Source: Aureispira sp964445645 (GTDB lineage Bacteria > Bacteroidota > Bacteroidia > Chitinophagales > Saprospiraceae). From it: DNA of 13,702 nt. The translations under genes and the position numbers were made by a program. Below, piece by piece: positions 1 through 11,500 of this stretch (position 1 is the first letter of the stretch; each line of letters starts with the position of its first letter). The notes under the pieces were generated by a model. It did no database searches. It had not been told where the DNA came from and saw only the letters and a program-made list of their open reading frames with translations. Location of the stretch: assembly GCA_964445645.1 (NCBI GenBank), contig CAYULH010000135.1, positions 1 to 13,702 of the forward strand. Direction: 5' to 3'.

Positions 1-103
1 TGAAGGCCTTTTCGTAGGCCCCGCGCTCCACGCTCGCGTCACGCACGCGCGCGTTGCCATCGAGATCGAAGGGCAGGGCCTCGCGCGTGTCGCCATCGCC
101 ATC
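1..103. other. GC-rich edge segment, probable chimeric join
   Basis: Positions 1-100 are 70% G+C by hand count, against 46% for 101-200 and similar or lower values beyond. On the minus strand the frame stays open, but the protein changes from VCBS/ASPIC type to a stretch with LPFDLDGNARV and VERGAYE. That resembles the C-terminal signature (…DLDGNPR…VDxGAYE) of parallel beta-helix, choice-of-anchor Q-type proteins of high-GC bacteria. The switch falls in the bases encoding DVDGDGD (109-89), a string both families commonly share. I infer a misassembly or contaminant read joined through this microhomology at a contig end. A real gene fusion is possible but less likely. Confidence 0.65.
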
Positions 104-2203
104 TACGTCCAAGAAGATGGCCCCTAAGTCTTCTTGCTCTAGGCTTGCATCAAAATCGTGGGTGGGAGCCAGTACCAATTCTCCTCTTTTTTGTTGTAAG
201 AATACACTGGGCAAATTGTCCTTGGAACCCCCAACAAATACATCTTCCAAGCCATCTTTGTCAACATCCGCCACAGCTATACAGGGCCCTTGACGAGAGA
301 GCATGTGGGGGAGTAATACTTGCTGCTCGAAGTCGCTAAATTTGTTTTCTTGGTGGCTGTATTCTTGGAAAAATTCCTTGGAAACATCACGTAATATGGT
401 TGGAGGGCTGGGCTTAGGAGGAGGAGTGGAAAACTTGGCTTTTGTGTAATCTATAGTTAAGTGTTGATTGGCTTTGATATTTTTGAGAAGGGTGGTTTTG
501 AGGTCGGGCCAGCGAATTTCTACACGGTCTATTTTGCGAGCAGCACCTACGCCAAAGTGCAATTTGTAATCAACGGATGATTGAAAACCACGTGTGGGGA
601 ATAACTCTTGTATTTGTGTGCCTTGTGGGGTATAAATCGTGACTTTGGCACCAATGGCAAAGGTATTTTGTCCACTTCCTTTGAGTTGAATGGTCAGGTA
701 GTTGTTTTGGTTGCCTTGTTTGTTCTCATAAATAGAAGCAAGAGTATCTAAATTATTAATAACCAGATCCAAATCTCCATCATTGTCCAAATCTCCATAA
801 GCTACACCATTGGAGTTGACCGCCCAATCCAAGCCCCAGTCTATAGATTTGTCCTCAAAGGTGAGGTTGCCCTTGTTTCTGAATACAAAATTGTGTTCTT
901 TGTTGCGGGGGGTGTAAGTGTGATTGGCTTTGATAATGGTTTCAAAGGTAAAATCTCCTTTTTTTTGTGCCAAGATGGTGTCTACTTTGGCTAGGGCATC
1001 TCTATTGTTGACATCATTGCGGTAGCCATTGGTAATCACCAAATCTTTGTAACCATCATTATCAAAATCGGCAAACAATGCGCCCCAGCTCCAGTTGGTT
1101 TTGGCTACGCCAGCCAAGTACCCAATATCACTAAACGTACCATTACCATTATTAAATTGCATGGTGTTGTTCATATATTGATAATGCAATCCTTTGTTGA
1201 CTTTGGACCAGAATAGTTCGGTATTCATGGACTGCATATTGGTTTTGGAGCGTATATGCTTGGTGTAGGCCATATCCATTTGGATGAGATCCGTGTAGCC
1301 ATCATTATTAAAATCGGCAAAGTCGGTACCCATACCAAAATTGGCACTGTGTTTTGTAGCGGTTAATGCTCTATCGTCAAATTTCCCTTTCTGATTAAAA
1401 TAGAAATAGTCTCTACCATCATAATCATTGGAGACATAAATATCGGGGGTGCCATTATTATCGACATCGCTTATACTCAATCCCAAGCCAAAGGTGTTGT
1501 TGTTAATACCTGCTTCTTTAGATTTGTTAACAAATACCCCATTTATATTCTCATAGTACTGATCAGATTGTGGAATAAATTTTTGGTCTTTGTAAATTTT
1601 GTAATAATTATCATAAGCAATTTCCAAGGTAGGAATGTTCATGACATAAGCATCCAAGTCTCCATCTAAGTCGGCATCAAAGAAGGCCGCTTGGGTCGAG
1701 GAGAGCGAATCTTGTAGTTGGTAGACAACAGCACTTTCTGTAAAGGTAAGGTCTTGGTTGTTGATATAGAGCGTGTTTTTGTCTCTTTTGTTGGTAAATT
1801 TATTGGCAGATCGACACACATAAATATCGAGATAGCCATCGGCATTAATATCCACCATAGTTACGCCAGTAGACCAGTCTTGATTTTGTTCTGGAAGGGC
1901 TGTGGCTGTAATATCTTGAAATTGGAAGTTTCCTTGGTTGAGATAAAGTTTGTTGGGAACCATATTGCCAGTAAAAAAAATATCGGCAAGTCCATCATTA
2001 TTAATATCGCCAATAGCTACGCCCCCACCATTGTAAAAATACGGGTTGATGTATACATTAAACACCTCATCTTCATGGAGGTTATTAGAAAAATGGACAT
2101 TGGTTTTGGAGGCAGGCAATAATTCAAATAAGGGTTGGTTTTGGCAGGTGCCGCAGGCTAAAAAGCTGAGATAAAGGAGTATGGTCGGGATATATTTTGG
2201 CAT
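1..2203 (-). CDS. VCBS-repeat surface lipoprotein with ASPIC/UnbV domain (3' end cut by window edge)
   Basis: About 734 codons are open from ATG at 2203-2201 to the window edge; an in-frame stop lies ~40 bases upstream and no other ATG lies between. The N-terminus has a short hydrophobic stretch ending LSFLACGTC, a plausible lipobox with Cys17, so it is probably a lipoprotein. FG-GAP/VCBS calcium-loop motifs follow: GDINNDGLADI, VDINADGYLDI, DADLDGDLDA, SDVDNNGTPDI, ADFNNDGYTDL, ADFDNDGYKDL, GDLDNDGDLDL and ADVDKDGLEDV. The ASPIC/UnbV domain is at about residues 538-585 (RGFQSS, LHFGVG, VEIRWPD, NQHLTIDY). Proteins of this architecture in Bacteroidota are usually about 1100 residues, so roughly a third is missing. 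The family is thought to form Ca2+-stabilised beta-propellers on the cell surface; ligand and role are unknown. The final ~35 codons in the window differ in composition and do not look like this family (see the separate entry). It is divergent from the giant gene at 2507. Family call firm; function unknown. Confidence 0.88.
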   Translation of the reverse strand, partial: MPKYIPTILLYLSFLACGTCQNQPLFELLPASKTNVHFSNNLHEDEVFNVYINPYFYNGGGVAIGDINNDGLADIFFTGNMVPNKLYLNQGNFQFQDITATALPEQNQDWSTGVTMVDINADGYLDIYVCRSANKFTNKRDKNTLYINNQDLTFTESAVVYQLQDSLSSTQAAFFDADLDGDLDAYVMNIPTLEIAYDNYYKIYKDQKFIPQSDQYYENINGVFVNKSKEAGINNNTFGLGLSISDVDNNGTPDIYVSNDYDGRDYFYFNQKGKFDDRALTATKHSANFGMGTDFADFNNDGYTDLIQMDMAYTKHIRSKTNMQSMNTELFWSKVNKGLHYQYMNNTMQFNNGNGTFSDIGYLAGVAKTNWSWGALFADFDNDGYKDLVITNGYRNDVNNRDALAKVDTILAQKKGDFTFETIIKANHTYTPRNKEHNFVFRNKGNLTFEDKSIDWGLDWAVNSNGVAYGDLDNDGDLDLVINNLDTLASIYENKQGNQNNYLTIQLKGSGQNTFAIGAKVTIYTPQGTQIQELFPTRGFQSSVDYKLHFGVGAARKIDRVEIRWPDLKTTLLKNIKANQHLTIDYTKAKFSTPPPKPSPPTILRDVSKEFFQEYSHQENKFSDFEQQVLLPHMLSRQGPCIAVADVDKDGLEDVFVGGSKDNLPSVFLQQKRGELVLAPTHDFDASLEQEDLGAIFLDVDGDGDTREALPFDLDGNARVRDASVERGAYEKAF

Positions 2204-2258
2204 ATTATACAATTTCGTTTGGTCGTAAGGGTTACATAATTATCTGAACATCCATAAA

Positions 2259-2278
2259 GCTTTACAGATAGGTAAAGC
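2259..2278. promoter_or_regulatory. 7-bp inverted repeat upstream of the lipoprotein gene
   Basis: GCTTTAC and GTAAAGC form a perfect 7-bp dyad around a 6-base loop, ending 56 bases before the minus-strand ATG. It has no T-run, so it is not a terminator. It could be an operator or a 5'-leader hairpin; a dyad this short can also arise by chance. Confidence 0.2.
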
Positions 2279-2465
2279 AAGTTTAAATTTAGGGATTAAT
2301 TGTAGTGTGAGCAAATAAAACGCTAGATACACTCCAATTTCTATTCCTAAGGTGTTATATTAGCTATACTTTTTGAAAAGTTCATAGTAGACCATTCTCT
2401 TAAGGCTGTGAATTTTTTTAATACTAAAAACTACACCTACCAACGATCTGCCTACGTGAAACCAT

Positions 2466-2488
2466 AAAGTTGCCCTGACAACAGCTTT
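2466..2488 (+). promoter_or_regulatory. Possible 5'-leader hairpin before the giant gene
   Basis: AAAGTTG (2466-2472) can pair with CAGCTTT (2482-2488) through one G-U pair around a 9-base loop. The structure ends 18 bases before ATG 2507. It may lie in the mRNA leader, but the transcription start is unknown and the stem is weak. Confidence 0.15.
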
Positions 2489-2506
2489 ATTTTAAAAAAC
2501 TATGGA

Positions 2507-5500
2507 ATGAAACTGACGACCTCTATTAAACTGACTCTGGTGAGTCTTGTACTTTTGTGTATTCAAACAACAGTATATGCTCAACCTTGTAATTTTGCTC
2601 CTACTATAACCACCTTGAACATACAAGGTGTTCCTTCTACTTTGAGCTGTGATGGTACACCTCTCATCATGTCTACTATTTCTCCTACAGATTGTCCTAG
2701 TTGTACTTATTTGTGGAGTACAGGAGATACGAGTTACACGACTTTTATTCCAACATCTGGAGCGTATTCATTGACTGTAACCGACTATTCGAGTGGCAGC
2801 CCTTGTGTGGGGGTAGCAGCTACTGTTTCCGTAACAATAGGCTCTTTGTCAGTGCCTGTTATTCAGGGCAATCCCTATACAATATGTTATGATGCGGCTG
2901 GTTCTGTTCAGCCTGCTACACTTAGTGTTACCAATGCTTGTGTAGGGTGTTCTTACTCTTGGTATGAACTAGCTGCGCCAACCACTCCTATTAGTGGGCC
3001 TTCTCTGGTGACAGAAACAAATATTACAGCACGAGGCAATTATTATGTAGAGGTGACCGATGGTTCTGGGTGTGTAAAAATGTCTAATGTATTAAATATT
3101 GATACAGGTTTTGTTTCACAACCAGTATTGGCCTCCAATACTGTTAATTTGTGTGATAGCAATATAGCTACTCTAAGTACTATTGATTGTAATGGTTGTA
3201 ATTATGTATGGCAATATTACGATTTTCCGCCAGAGGGCAAATTGATTATTTCGGGGGTCTATGATGGTACAAGACGAGAGGCTCCAAAAGGAATTGAATT
3301 GTATGCTATTGGTAACATTCCTGACTTGAGTGCCTATAGTTTGGGGGTTGTTAATGGAAGTGCTCCTGTAATGACATCGGGCAATATTAACTTGCCTGCT
3401 GTGGCATTGGCTTCGGGCAATTATTTTTATGTAGCAGAAAATTCAGCAGATTTTGCAGGATTTTTTGGTTTTCCACCAAGTTATGTTTCTTCGTCATTAC
3501 AGATAAATGGAAACGATCCTATCAAATTATTTTTTAATGGTACAACTGCCGTGGATGTATTTGGAGAGGAGAACTACAATCCTGCGGCTTTTGGTTGTGG
3601 TGTTAATGACACTTGTACAGCCTTGCCTTGGGGCTATCGAGATGGCTGGGCTTATCGAAAACGGGATAGTTTGCCTAGTACTACGTTTAATTTAGCGGCT
3701 TGGAATATATTTGAAGGCAATTTTGCGGTAAATAATAGAAATGACTTTTGGCAGTTGGATTCTTTTCCGAGTCGAACCTTTGTTGAAAATGCTACTACAC
3801 CATTGGGTGCCAATAATGATAGTTTGATTATTACAGGTGTTTTTATAGGCTCGAATCAAGCCGCAGATGGTAATGCAATAGAGCTAAAAGTGCTGAGTGA
3901 TATTCAGGATCTTAGTGCTTATAGTATTAGGGTAGCACTTGATGGTTCGGGTACATTTTGTAATGCGTATAATTTGCCCCAACGTTCAGCAACAGCAGGT
4001 GAATACATCTACATTACATCCAATGGTCCAGGCTTTCAAAGCTTTACATTGATTGCTCCAGATGGTGTGACGACACCGGCAGGAGGTACTTGTTTGGAAT
4101 CAATGGATGGGAACGATTATATTGAGTTGAGAAGAGCGGGGATTCCTATTGACCGTTTGGGTGATTTTTCTTATTCAGGAACACTTCCTTGGTTTTATCC
4201 CTATGGTTGGGTGTATAGACGAGATGGTACCGTCAACAGAAATGCAGCTTTTGCTATTACAGATTGGGATTTGAATGTGAATGCTTTTTCGCCTACCAAT
4301 GCTACCTTTGGAGCAAATGCTATGCCTGTGGGAACATTTACAGCTGTAGATACAGGAGATATTCAACAAACTATACCTTTGGTAGATTCTTCGGTTTATC
4401 AAACGAAGATTACAGGATTTTACACGGTGCAAGTACAATACCCCAATTCTTGTGTGAGTACCTCTGAGTTGTTGTTGTTAGATACCAGTGTCTTTACACC
4501 TAGAATGGCTGCGCTTTCTGGTACTACCGTGGGGGTAGCTAGTGATACTGTTTTTGCTGATACGGTTTATTTGTGTAGTGGAAGTTATGTGGATTTATTT
4601 ATGACAGGGGACTATAAGCTGCCTCCTCTATGGGATTATCAGTGGTATCGAAATGCTCAACCTCTAGTGGGCAATAATGGATTTAGGTATAGAACTTATC
4701 TACCCGGTCAGTACTTTTTGGAGGTTAAGAATGCTGATGGTTGTATTGTGGCTACCAATATTATTACGGTCGTTTCATCTTCCAATGGTTCCAATCCCCC
4801 CATTTCGGCTTCTGATTTGTATTTGTGCTCGGATGAATATATTGCCACTTTGGCCACTTCTACTTGTACGGGCTGCTCTTATGAATGGCGAACAGAAAAC
4901 GGGAACCCTGCACCTGTAACGAATACAACCCCCAATCCATTAGCCAACAATACACCTCGTGATCAGGCGGTATACAATGCAACTAGGAGACCAACCTCTA
5001 GAGGTTATTTTGTGGTGGTGACAGATGCACAGTCGGGTTGTTCTTATAGTTCTAATATTGTTGAAATTAGAGATACAACCTATCCACCACCTATTATTGC
5101 TGCTTCTGGAACAACAGTGTGTAGTACAGATCCTATTACCTTAAGTACTTCTTCGTGTGCCAATTGTCAATTTGAGTGGTGGAGAGATATTTCTGGTACG
5201 GGGTCTAATTTTAGTATTTTAGATACTACCTCACAATCTACTTTCCAAACGGCAACTTCTGGACAATATCGTGTAAGAATTTTGTATGCCAATGGTTGTC
5301 GAACAGGCTTATCTAACACAATAGAGATTAGTTTCAAGAATATAAGTGCCAATATTCGAACACCACCCGTTAGTAATATTTGTAATGGAGAGCCTATTAC
5401 GGTAACGGCACTGCCTAGATTTGGTCCCACAACTTGTCCGGGGTGTACCTATACCTTTTTAAGAGATAGCGTAGCCATGCAAAGTACGGGCCCTCCTAGA

Positions 5501-8500
5501 GATCAACAACAATTGACCATAGGAGGTAATTATCAAGTAGTGGTGACAAATGCTCAAGGTTGCTCCGATACATCTACTGTTTTTCTTTCTGAAGAAATCA
5601 ATATCAATACAACAATCAGAAAATCCTCTGATAAAATTTGTAGTCCTACCTCTGAAGTTCTTATGGAAGTGGATTCTTGTGTGGATTGTACTTACCAATG
5701 GTACTTGAATACAACACGCTTGATTACAAGTAGAGATACGTTTTATCGGGCTTATGGTTATGCAGCTGCCAATACCTACTCGATAGGAGTGAGTAAAGCT
5801 GGTTGCGAGATTAGAGATACAGTGGTACTAGATACTGTACCCGAAAGGTTTGTAAATATAGGGGTAGATACCAATGTTTCGAGAACGCCTATTATATGCG
5901 ATGGTTCTCGTGTAGTATTAGTAGATCAGTGCGATACTTGTATCATTAACAATGATTATGTTTATCAATGGTTCTCCTTGACTGATACCTTAATTGGATC
6001 TAATTTTGAATCCTTCCAAGTAGATACACCGGGTACTTATTATGTACAGACTATAGATACGAATAGATGTTTAGTACTGTCCGATACCATTACAGTTGAT
6101 CAATTTTTACCCGACCCTGCATTGGCCTTGGATTTTGCTACGCTTGGGACGAATGGAGTCGTAGCGGTTACTTTTGGTAGTTTTTTGATAGATGATTACT
6201 TACAACCTGCAAGTTTGCGTTCGCAGGGCAGGTATACATCCTTGACGGCTCAAGCCGCCATCAATCCGCTCAATGATTCGTTGAATGTAGGACTGGCAGG
6301 CTCTGGCTATCATTTTATTACCTATACTTATACACAGAGCAATGCACAGGGAAGCTGTGATTTTTCTACGTTTGATACCATAGAAGTTTTAGGTTCGGTA
6401 GATATAGCTATTGCGAATACAAAGAGTGGTGTGCCGCCCTCCGAAGCCTGTATTGGGGATATTTTAGAAATTACATTGACCAATTTTACCTTTATTCCAG
6501 ACACGGTAACTTTTGTAGCAGGTGGAGGCAATACTATTTCGGTAGCAGTAAGTCCTAATCTAACACAATTTGCAGCCGTATTTTCGGGTAGTTTTACGGT
6601 ACAAGTACCTGCAGGAGCGAGAACGGGCAAAATTACCTTGAGAGATGCGAGCAATAGTTTTGAATCGCCCAATTTCTTTGTTATCCAAAATCCTGCTGTA
6701 ACCATTGATTTGATTTCTACCATACAGCCTATTTGTTCTAATTTAGATACAGCCATTTTGCGTGGTGTGCCCACCGGGGGAACACTCAGTGCTGCTTATT
6801 TGGGCGGGCCAATTGATCCCACCTTGATGGCAGATAGTGCTTTATTGTTGAACAATGTAACAGGGTATACTACTAGTGGTTTGCAGCAGGTAATGGTATA
6901 TTACAATTATACACCTAATTACACAGCTAGTGATTCTACTTGTCCTGCTATTCTGGATTCTCTACAATTGGATATTAGAGATGCACAATTAGATAGTGTT
7001 ATTTATACACCTATATCTGTGACACAGGCAAGTGAACCTTTGTCTAATTTAACGCAGTTTATTTATCCACTTTCGGCAGGGGAGTACCCTAGTAGTTATA
7101 CGGGGACTTATGTATTGGCCAATAATTTATTGCCCAATAACTTATTAACCAACTTGCCTGCTCCTCCTACACAAATTGTACAAGATAGTATTACTTATCA
7201 AATTAATAATGGGGGCTGTGTAAGTTCATCTGTGGATCCTGTAGATTTATGGCCAGCTCCTAATGTATTGGATTCTGTGCCTGTTTTCTTGTGTAGTCAA
7301 GATGATACCGTATTTATACAGCGTGATCCTACAGGGGTGACTGTACGCTACAGAAACCAAGTAATTTTTGATAGCCAGTATGCTTACCAACAGCGTTTTA
7401 ATGTCAATGTGGTTGATGGTCTTTATGATGTACGCTACAGCGAATTTATCAACTCAATGGAAGTTAGAAGTTCTAATGGTGGTGTTGATTCTATCAATTT
7501 CTTTCCTCCCAACGAGCGTTTTTATTTTATTCCTTCACAGGTAAATGGGAATTCTACTACAATAAATATCAAATTCAAATACACACGGATTTCCAATTAC
7601 TTCTTTAATAGTGTATTCCAGCTAAAAGATACGGTTAGTTATACCATTGCAGAAGTTTCCAAGACCTTCCAGATTGAAGACCCATCTGTAGTGTCTATCA
7701 ATCCTACTATTTTGGCAGATACCATCTTCTGTCCCGATAGTATTAATACTCAATTGTTGGGAACACCAGCAGGAGGGGCTTACTACTTGAGTGGCGGTTC
7801 TGTGCCTTATCAGCGTTTGGCCAATAATATTTATAACCCCATGCGTTATCCTATCAATTCGTCTTATCAGTTGACGTATGTTTATGAGGGACGAGCTTGT
7901 GTAGATTCGGCAGCTACGGGGATATATGTTCCAGATACCTTCTCTATAGCGGTACAACCCAATAATTTGACAGGCGATTATTGTGCTACTTCACCCAATG
8001 ATACTGTTCTATTTACCTTGCCTTATGGTACAAATACGGTCATTGATACCAACTCTGCACAGTTCTTTATCAGGGGCATTCAGGCAGGAACCATATTCTC
8101 GCCTTCACAAGTGGGGCCTCCGGGTTTGTACAATGTGCGCTATGTGGTATCAGATATTTATGGGTGTTCTGAATCGGCCACAGATATTTTTGAAGTATTC
8201 CCTATACCAATATTGAGTTTGTCTACTATAGATAGTGTTTTCTGTCTTAATGATGATACTGTACAAATACAGTTATACGAAGCCAGTGACACCTTGATTC
8301 CGCCTGTGAATATCACCACTTGGCCTACAGGAGTTGGTGTACCTGCTGGACATACCGTCACATTTGATGGAGCAGGGATTGTAGATGGTGGACAGATGAC
8401 AGCAGCCAGTCCCGGTCGGCCTTATTTCTCCCCATTAGTTGCAGGGGTAGGCGTGCATCCTATTCGTTATGTATACGAGGACACCAATAACTGTATGGAT

Positions 8501-11500
8501 TCTATCAACTTTGATATTGAAGTGCTGGCATTGCCACAAGTTTCGATGACGACCACTAATTTGCGACCGCTAGAGCCTTATTATTGTGAGAACGATTCTA
8601 TTCCTTTGTTTGGTGCGCCTGTTGGAACAGCCTTCAATAGTGGATATGGATCGTATGTAGATTCTGTAACAACGCCCGGAATTCCTTCTAGTTTGGATTC
8701 GGTTGATAAGGCATTTGAGCCTTTTGTAGCTGGATTTACACCGGGGATTGTACGAGAGTGGTTGTATTATTATTATGAAGATAGAAATGGATGTAGAGAT
8801 ACGGCCTTCTATGAAGTTAGGATTAGAAACTTTACAACTGATCCTATTATTACTGGGTTTGATAATGCTACAGGAACGCTCTGTGCTTCTGATACCAATG
8901 TTCTTGTAATGGCAGATCCAAATGGAGGCTTTGATTTGGATTCCTTAGGGTGGTTTACTAGTAGTTTTACACAAGCATTTTCTCAATTGACGGATACCGC
9001 ATTTACTGCTTCTATATTCTTCTATCCAGATTCGGCAGGTATTGTGTTTGCCGATAGAAATGTAGTGCTGACGTTTAATTATACGGATACCGCTCGTGTC
9101 TGTTTTAATAGTATTTCGGATACGCTCCGAGTACTGGCATTGCCCTATTTGACCTTGTCAGAGCAATTGGTCTCTAGTCTTGCAGCTATGGATCCTATTG
9201 GCTCCAAACTGGTCTCTCCACGTTCTGACACTTTTTATCATATCTGTGAAACAGCACAGGACGTTCCCATTTATGCCTACAATACAACAGGGTTTTATGA
9301 TCCATTTACAGGAGGTATATCCTTGTTCTTGCCCGATCACATTTCGTCAGATACAGGGCAGTATGTTAATAGAGGAACATTAGGACGAGGAGTAGTGAGT
9401 AATAATGGTGGTACCAACATCGCTTATGCTTATAAATCATCACAAGCAGGTTTTGGTTTAGACACTATTCGTTATGTGTATCAAGATAGAAGGGGGTGTA
9501 TTGATTCTGTTGAATATTATATTATGGTAGATAGCTTACCAGTGTTATCATTTGCAGGTTTATCCAATTTCGACAGCACGATTATGCGCTATGTCTATTG
9601 TGAATCAGAGCCGAATCCGCCAAGTATTTTGCCTGCACCATCAGGAGTAAATGGCACAACAACCTTCTTCAATGGGCAAACTATTCTTTCAACGCCCTTT
9701 GATTTGCGACCCGACACCTTAGCTGTACCAGGAGTGTATATGGATTATGCGCTGCGTTATGACTATATCGGGCAGATATATCGGAGTGGTGCTGTTTGTA
9801 GAGACTCGCTCTTAGATACCATACAAATTCGTCCTTCGCCCCAGATGGCTTGGGTCAATGCGCCTTCAGATTTCTGTATGAGCGATAGCTCCCAGCGAAT
9901 TCCATTGTCTGCTACACCTTATGGTGGCGATTTTGTGGATGCTACTAATAATTTCCAAGTGGTAGCCGGTATTGTAGAGGATTCTTTGTTTAACCCTTCG
10001 GCACAGGCAGGTAAGCGCGATATTTATTATTACTACCTCGATACTACTTCTGGTTGTGATGATACCATTCAGCATACCATTTATGTGTATACCAAACCTC
10101 AAATCAATTTTGATTTATCGGGTGGTTGTTCTGGACAGTTGGTGTCTTTATCGCCTCGTACAGCACCTTATGGTTTGCAGTACAATGGCGTAGCGATTGA
10201 TAGTATCACACAAGTTATTTGGAATTTTGGAGATGGTGTTATTGATACCTTTACAACGTTTGATAGTGCCTTGTCGGTGCCTATTGATACGCATACTTAT
10301 ACTTCATTTGGGGTGTTTTATCCTTCTTTAACCGTTGTCAATCAGGGTGTTTGTGATAGTACATTTGTTCGACGCATTGTTATTTCGCCTAAGATTGTGC
10401 CTACAGATTCTACACCATACATACAGGCATTTGATATTGCTGCAAACGGTTGGTTCCAAGAGGCATCTGATACCTTGAGTGTAAATGGAGTGGTGCTGGA
10501 TTCCTTGTGGGAGTGGGGTGTTATAGATGGTAATACTATTAATACCGTTTTGAGTGGGAATACGGCATGGGCTACTCGCCTGACACAAACTTATGGACAG
10601 GGCGAAGATGGCTGGGTATACAGTCCTTGTTTTGACCTAACCAATTTGGATCGTCCAATGATTAAGATGGATATTTGGCGTGCTACTCAAGAGCGATTTG
10701 ATGGAGCTGTCTTGCAATATTTTGATGATTCGACTCAATCATGGTTGGTATTAGGTCAGCACGGAAAGGGGATTGGTTGGTATCAGGATGAATTTGTAGT
10801 GAGTTCGCCCGGAAACCAAACAGGTGTGCCCAAAGGATGGACAGGCACCAATACCGCTTGGGAAGATGCCCGTTATCGACTAGATAGCAAAGATGCAGAC
10901 TTGAGAAATAGAGATAATATTCGCTTTAGAATAGCTTTTGCTTCTGATCCTCAAACACTACTAGGGCGTAATGATGGATTTGCCTTTGATAATGTAATGG
11001 TGGGCAATCGTACACGCAATGTATTGGTAGAACACTTCTCAGCAGTAGGTTATCCGGGGATTGAACCCATTGAGAATGAACTGTATCGAACCATTTATAA
11101 TAATTTATATGGTCGGGATGTCAACTTAATTCAATATCAATCCAATGAATATGTTCCCAATGAACCATTGCACTTACTCAACCCAATTGATAATAGACAG
11201 CGTGTGTTTATTTATAATGTGAATGGTGCCAATGAGGTAAGAGTAGACGGAACATTAGGAGCCAACCAAACGAGTGATTTGCTTAATTATCCAGAATTGG
11301 ATGTTTTGGACAGACAGGCATTGATGGATCCTAAGTTCAAAATCGAATTCTTGACCTTCCCCAATATACAATTCAATGGGATTGGTTTAGAAGCTACGGT
11401 TCGGGTAACAGCTTTGGAGGATATTCCTACTACCAATTACTCTATCATGGTGACGATTACTAAGGATTCGATGGCAACATTGGGGGGGCATGTCACCCGT

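Larger units (their letters stand above)
2204..2506. other. Divergent intergenic region
   Basis: This 303-base AT-rich spacer separates two divergent genes and should hold both promoters. I find no perfect TTG-N17-19-TAnnTTTG on either strand. On the plus strand the closest are TATACTTTTTG near 2365-2375, with the spacing off by one, and TATTTTAA at 2488-2495. On the minus strand TATAAT abuts the ATG at 2203, too close to be its -10 element. Two short hairpins are listed separately. No small gene is supported. Confidence 0.5.

Noticed and set aside
54..339. Two short plus-strand ORFs at the left edge
   Set aside because: Both are antisense to the lipoprotein frame, low in complexity, and cross the suspected join.
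1718..2122. 134-codon plus-strand ORF
   Set aside because: It lies antisense to the lipoprotein gene, whose VCBS motifs explain the sequence. The Ile/Asn-rich translation is the shadow of repeated Asp-Ile-Asn codons.
2365..2375. TATACTTTTTG as promoter of the giant gene
   Set aside because: The TA and TTTG are one base too far apart and no TTG sits at the right distance, so it is noted only within the intergenic entry.
2502..2510. Three-codon ORF ATG-GAA-TGA overlapping the giant gene's ATG
   Set aside because: A stop overlapping a start can couple translation, but a two-residue ORF arises easily by chance and has no ribosome binding site. Not listed as a gene.
6328..6774. 148-codon minus-strand ORF inside the giant gene
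   Set aside because: The plus frame here encodes clear IPT/Ig-like sequence. The antisense frame has no recognisable domain or start context.
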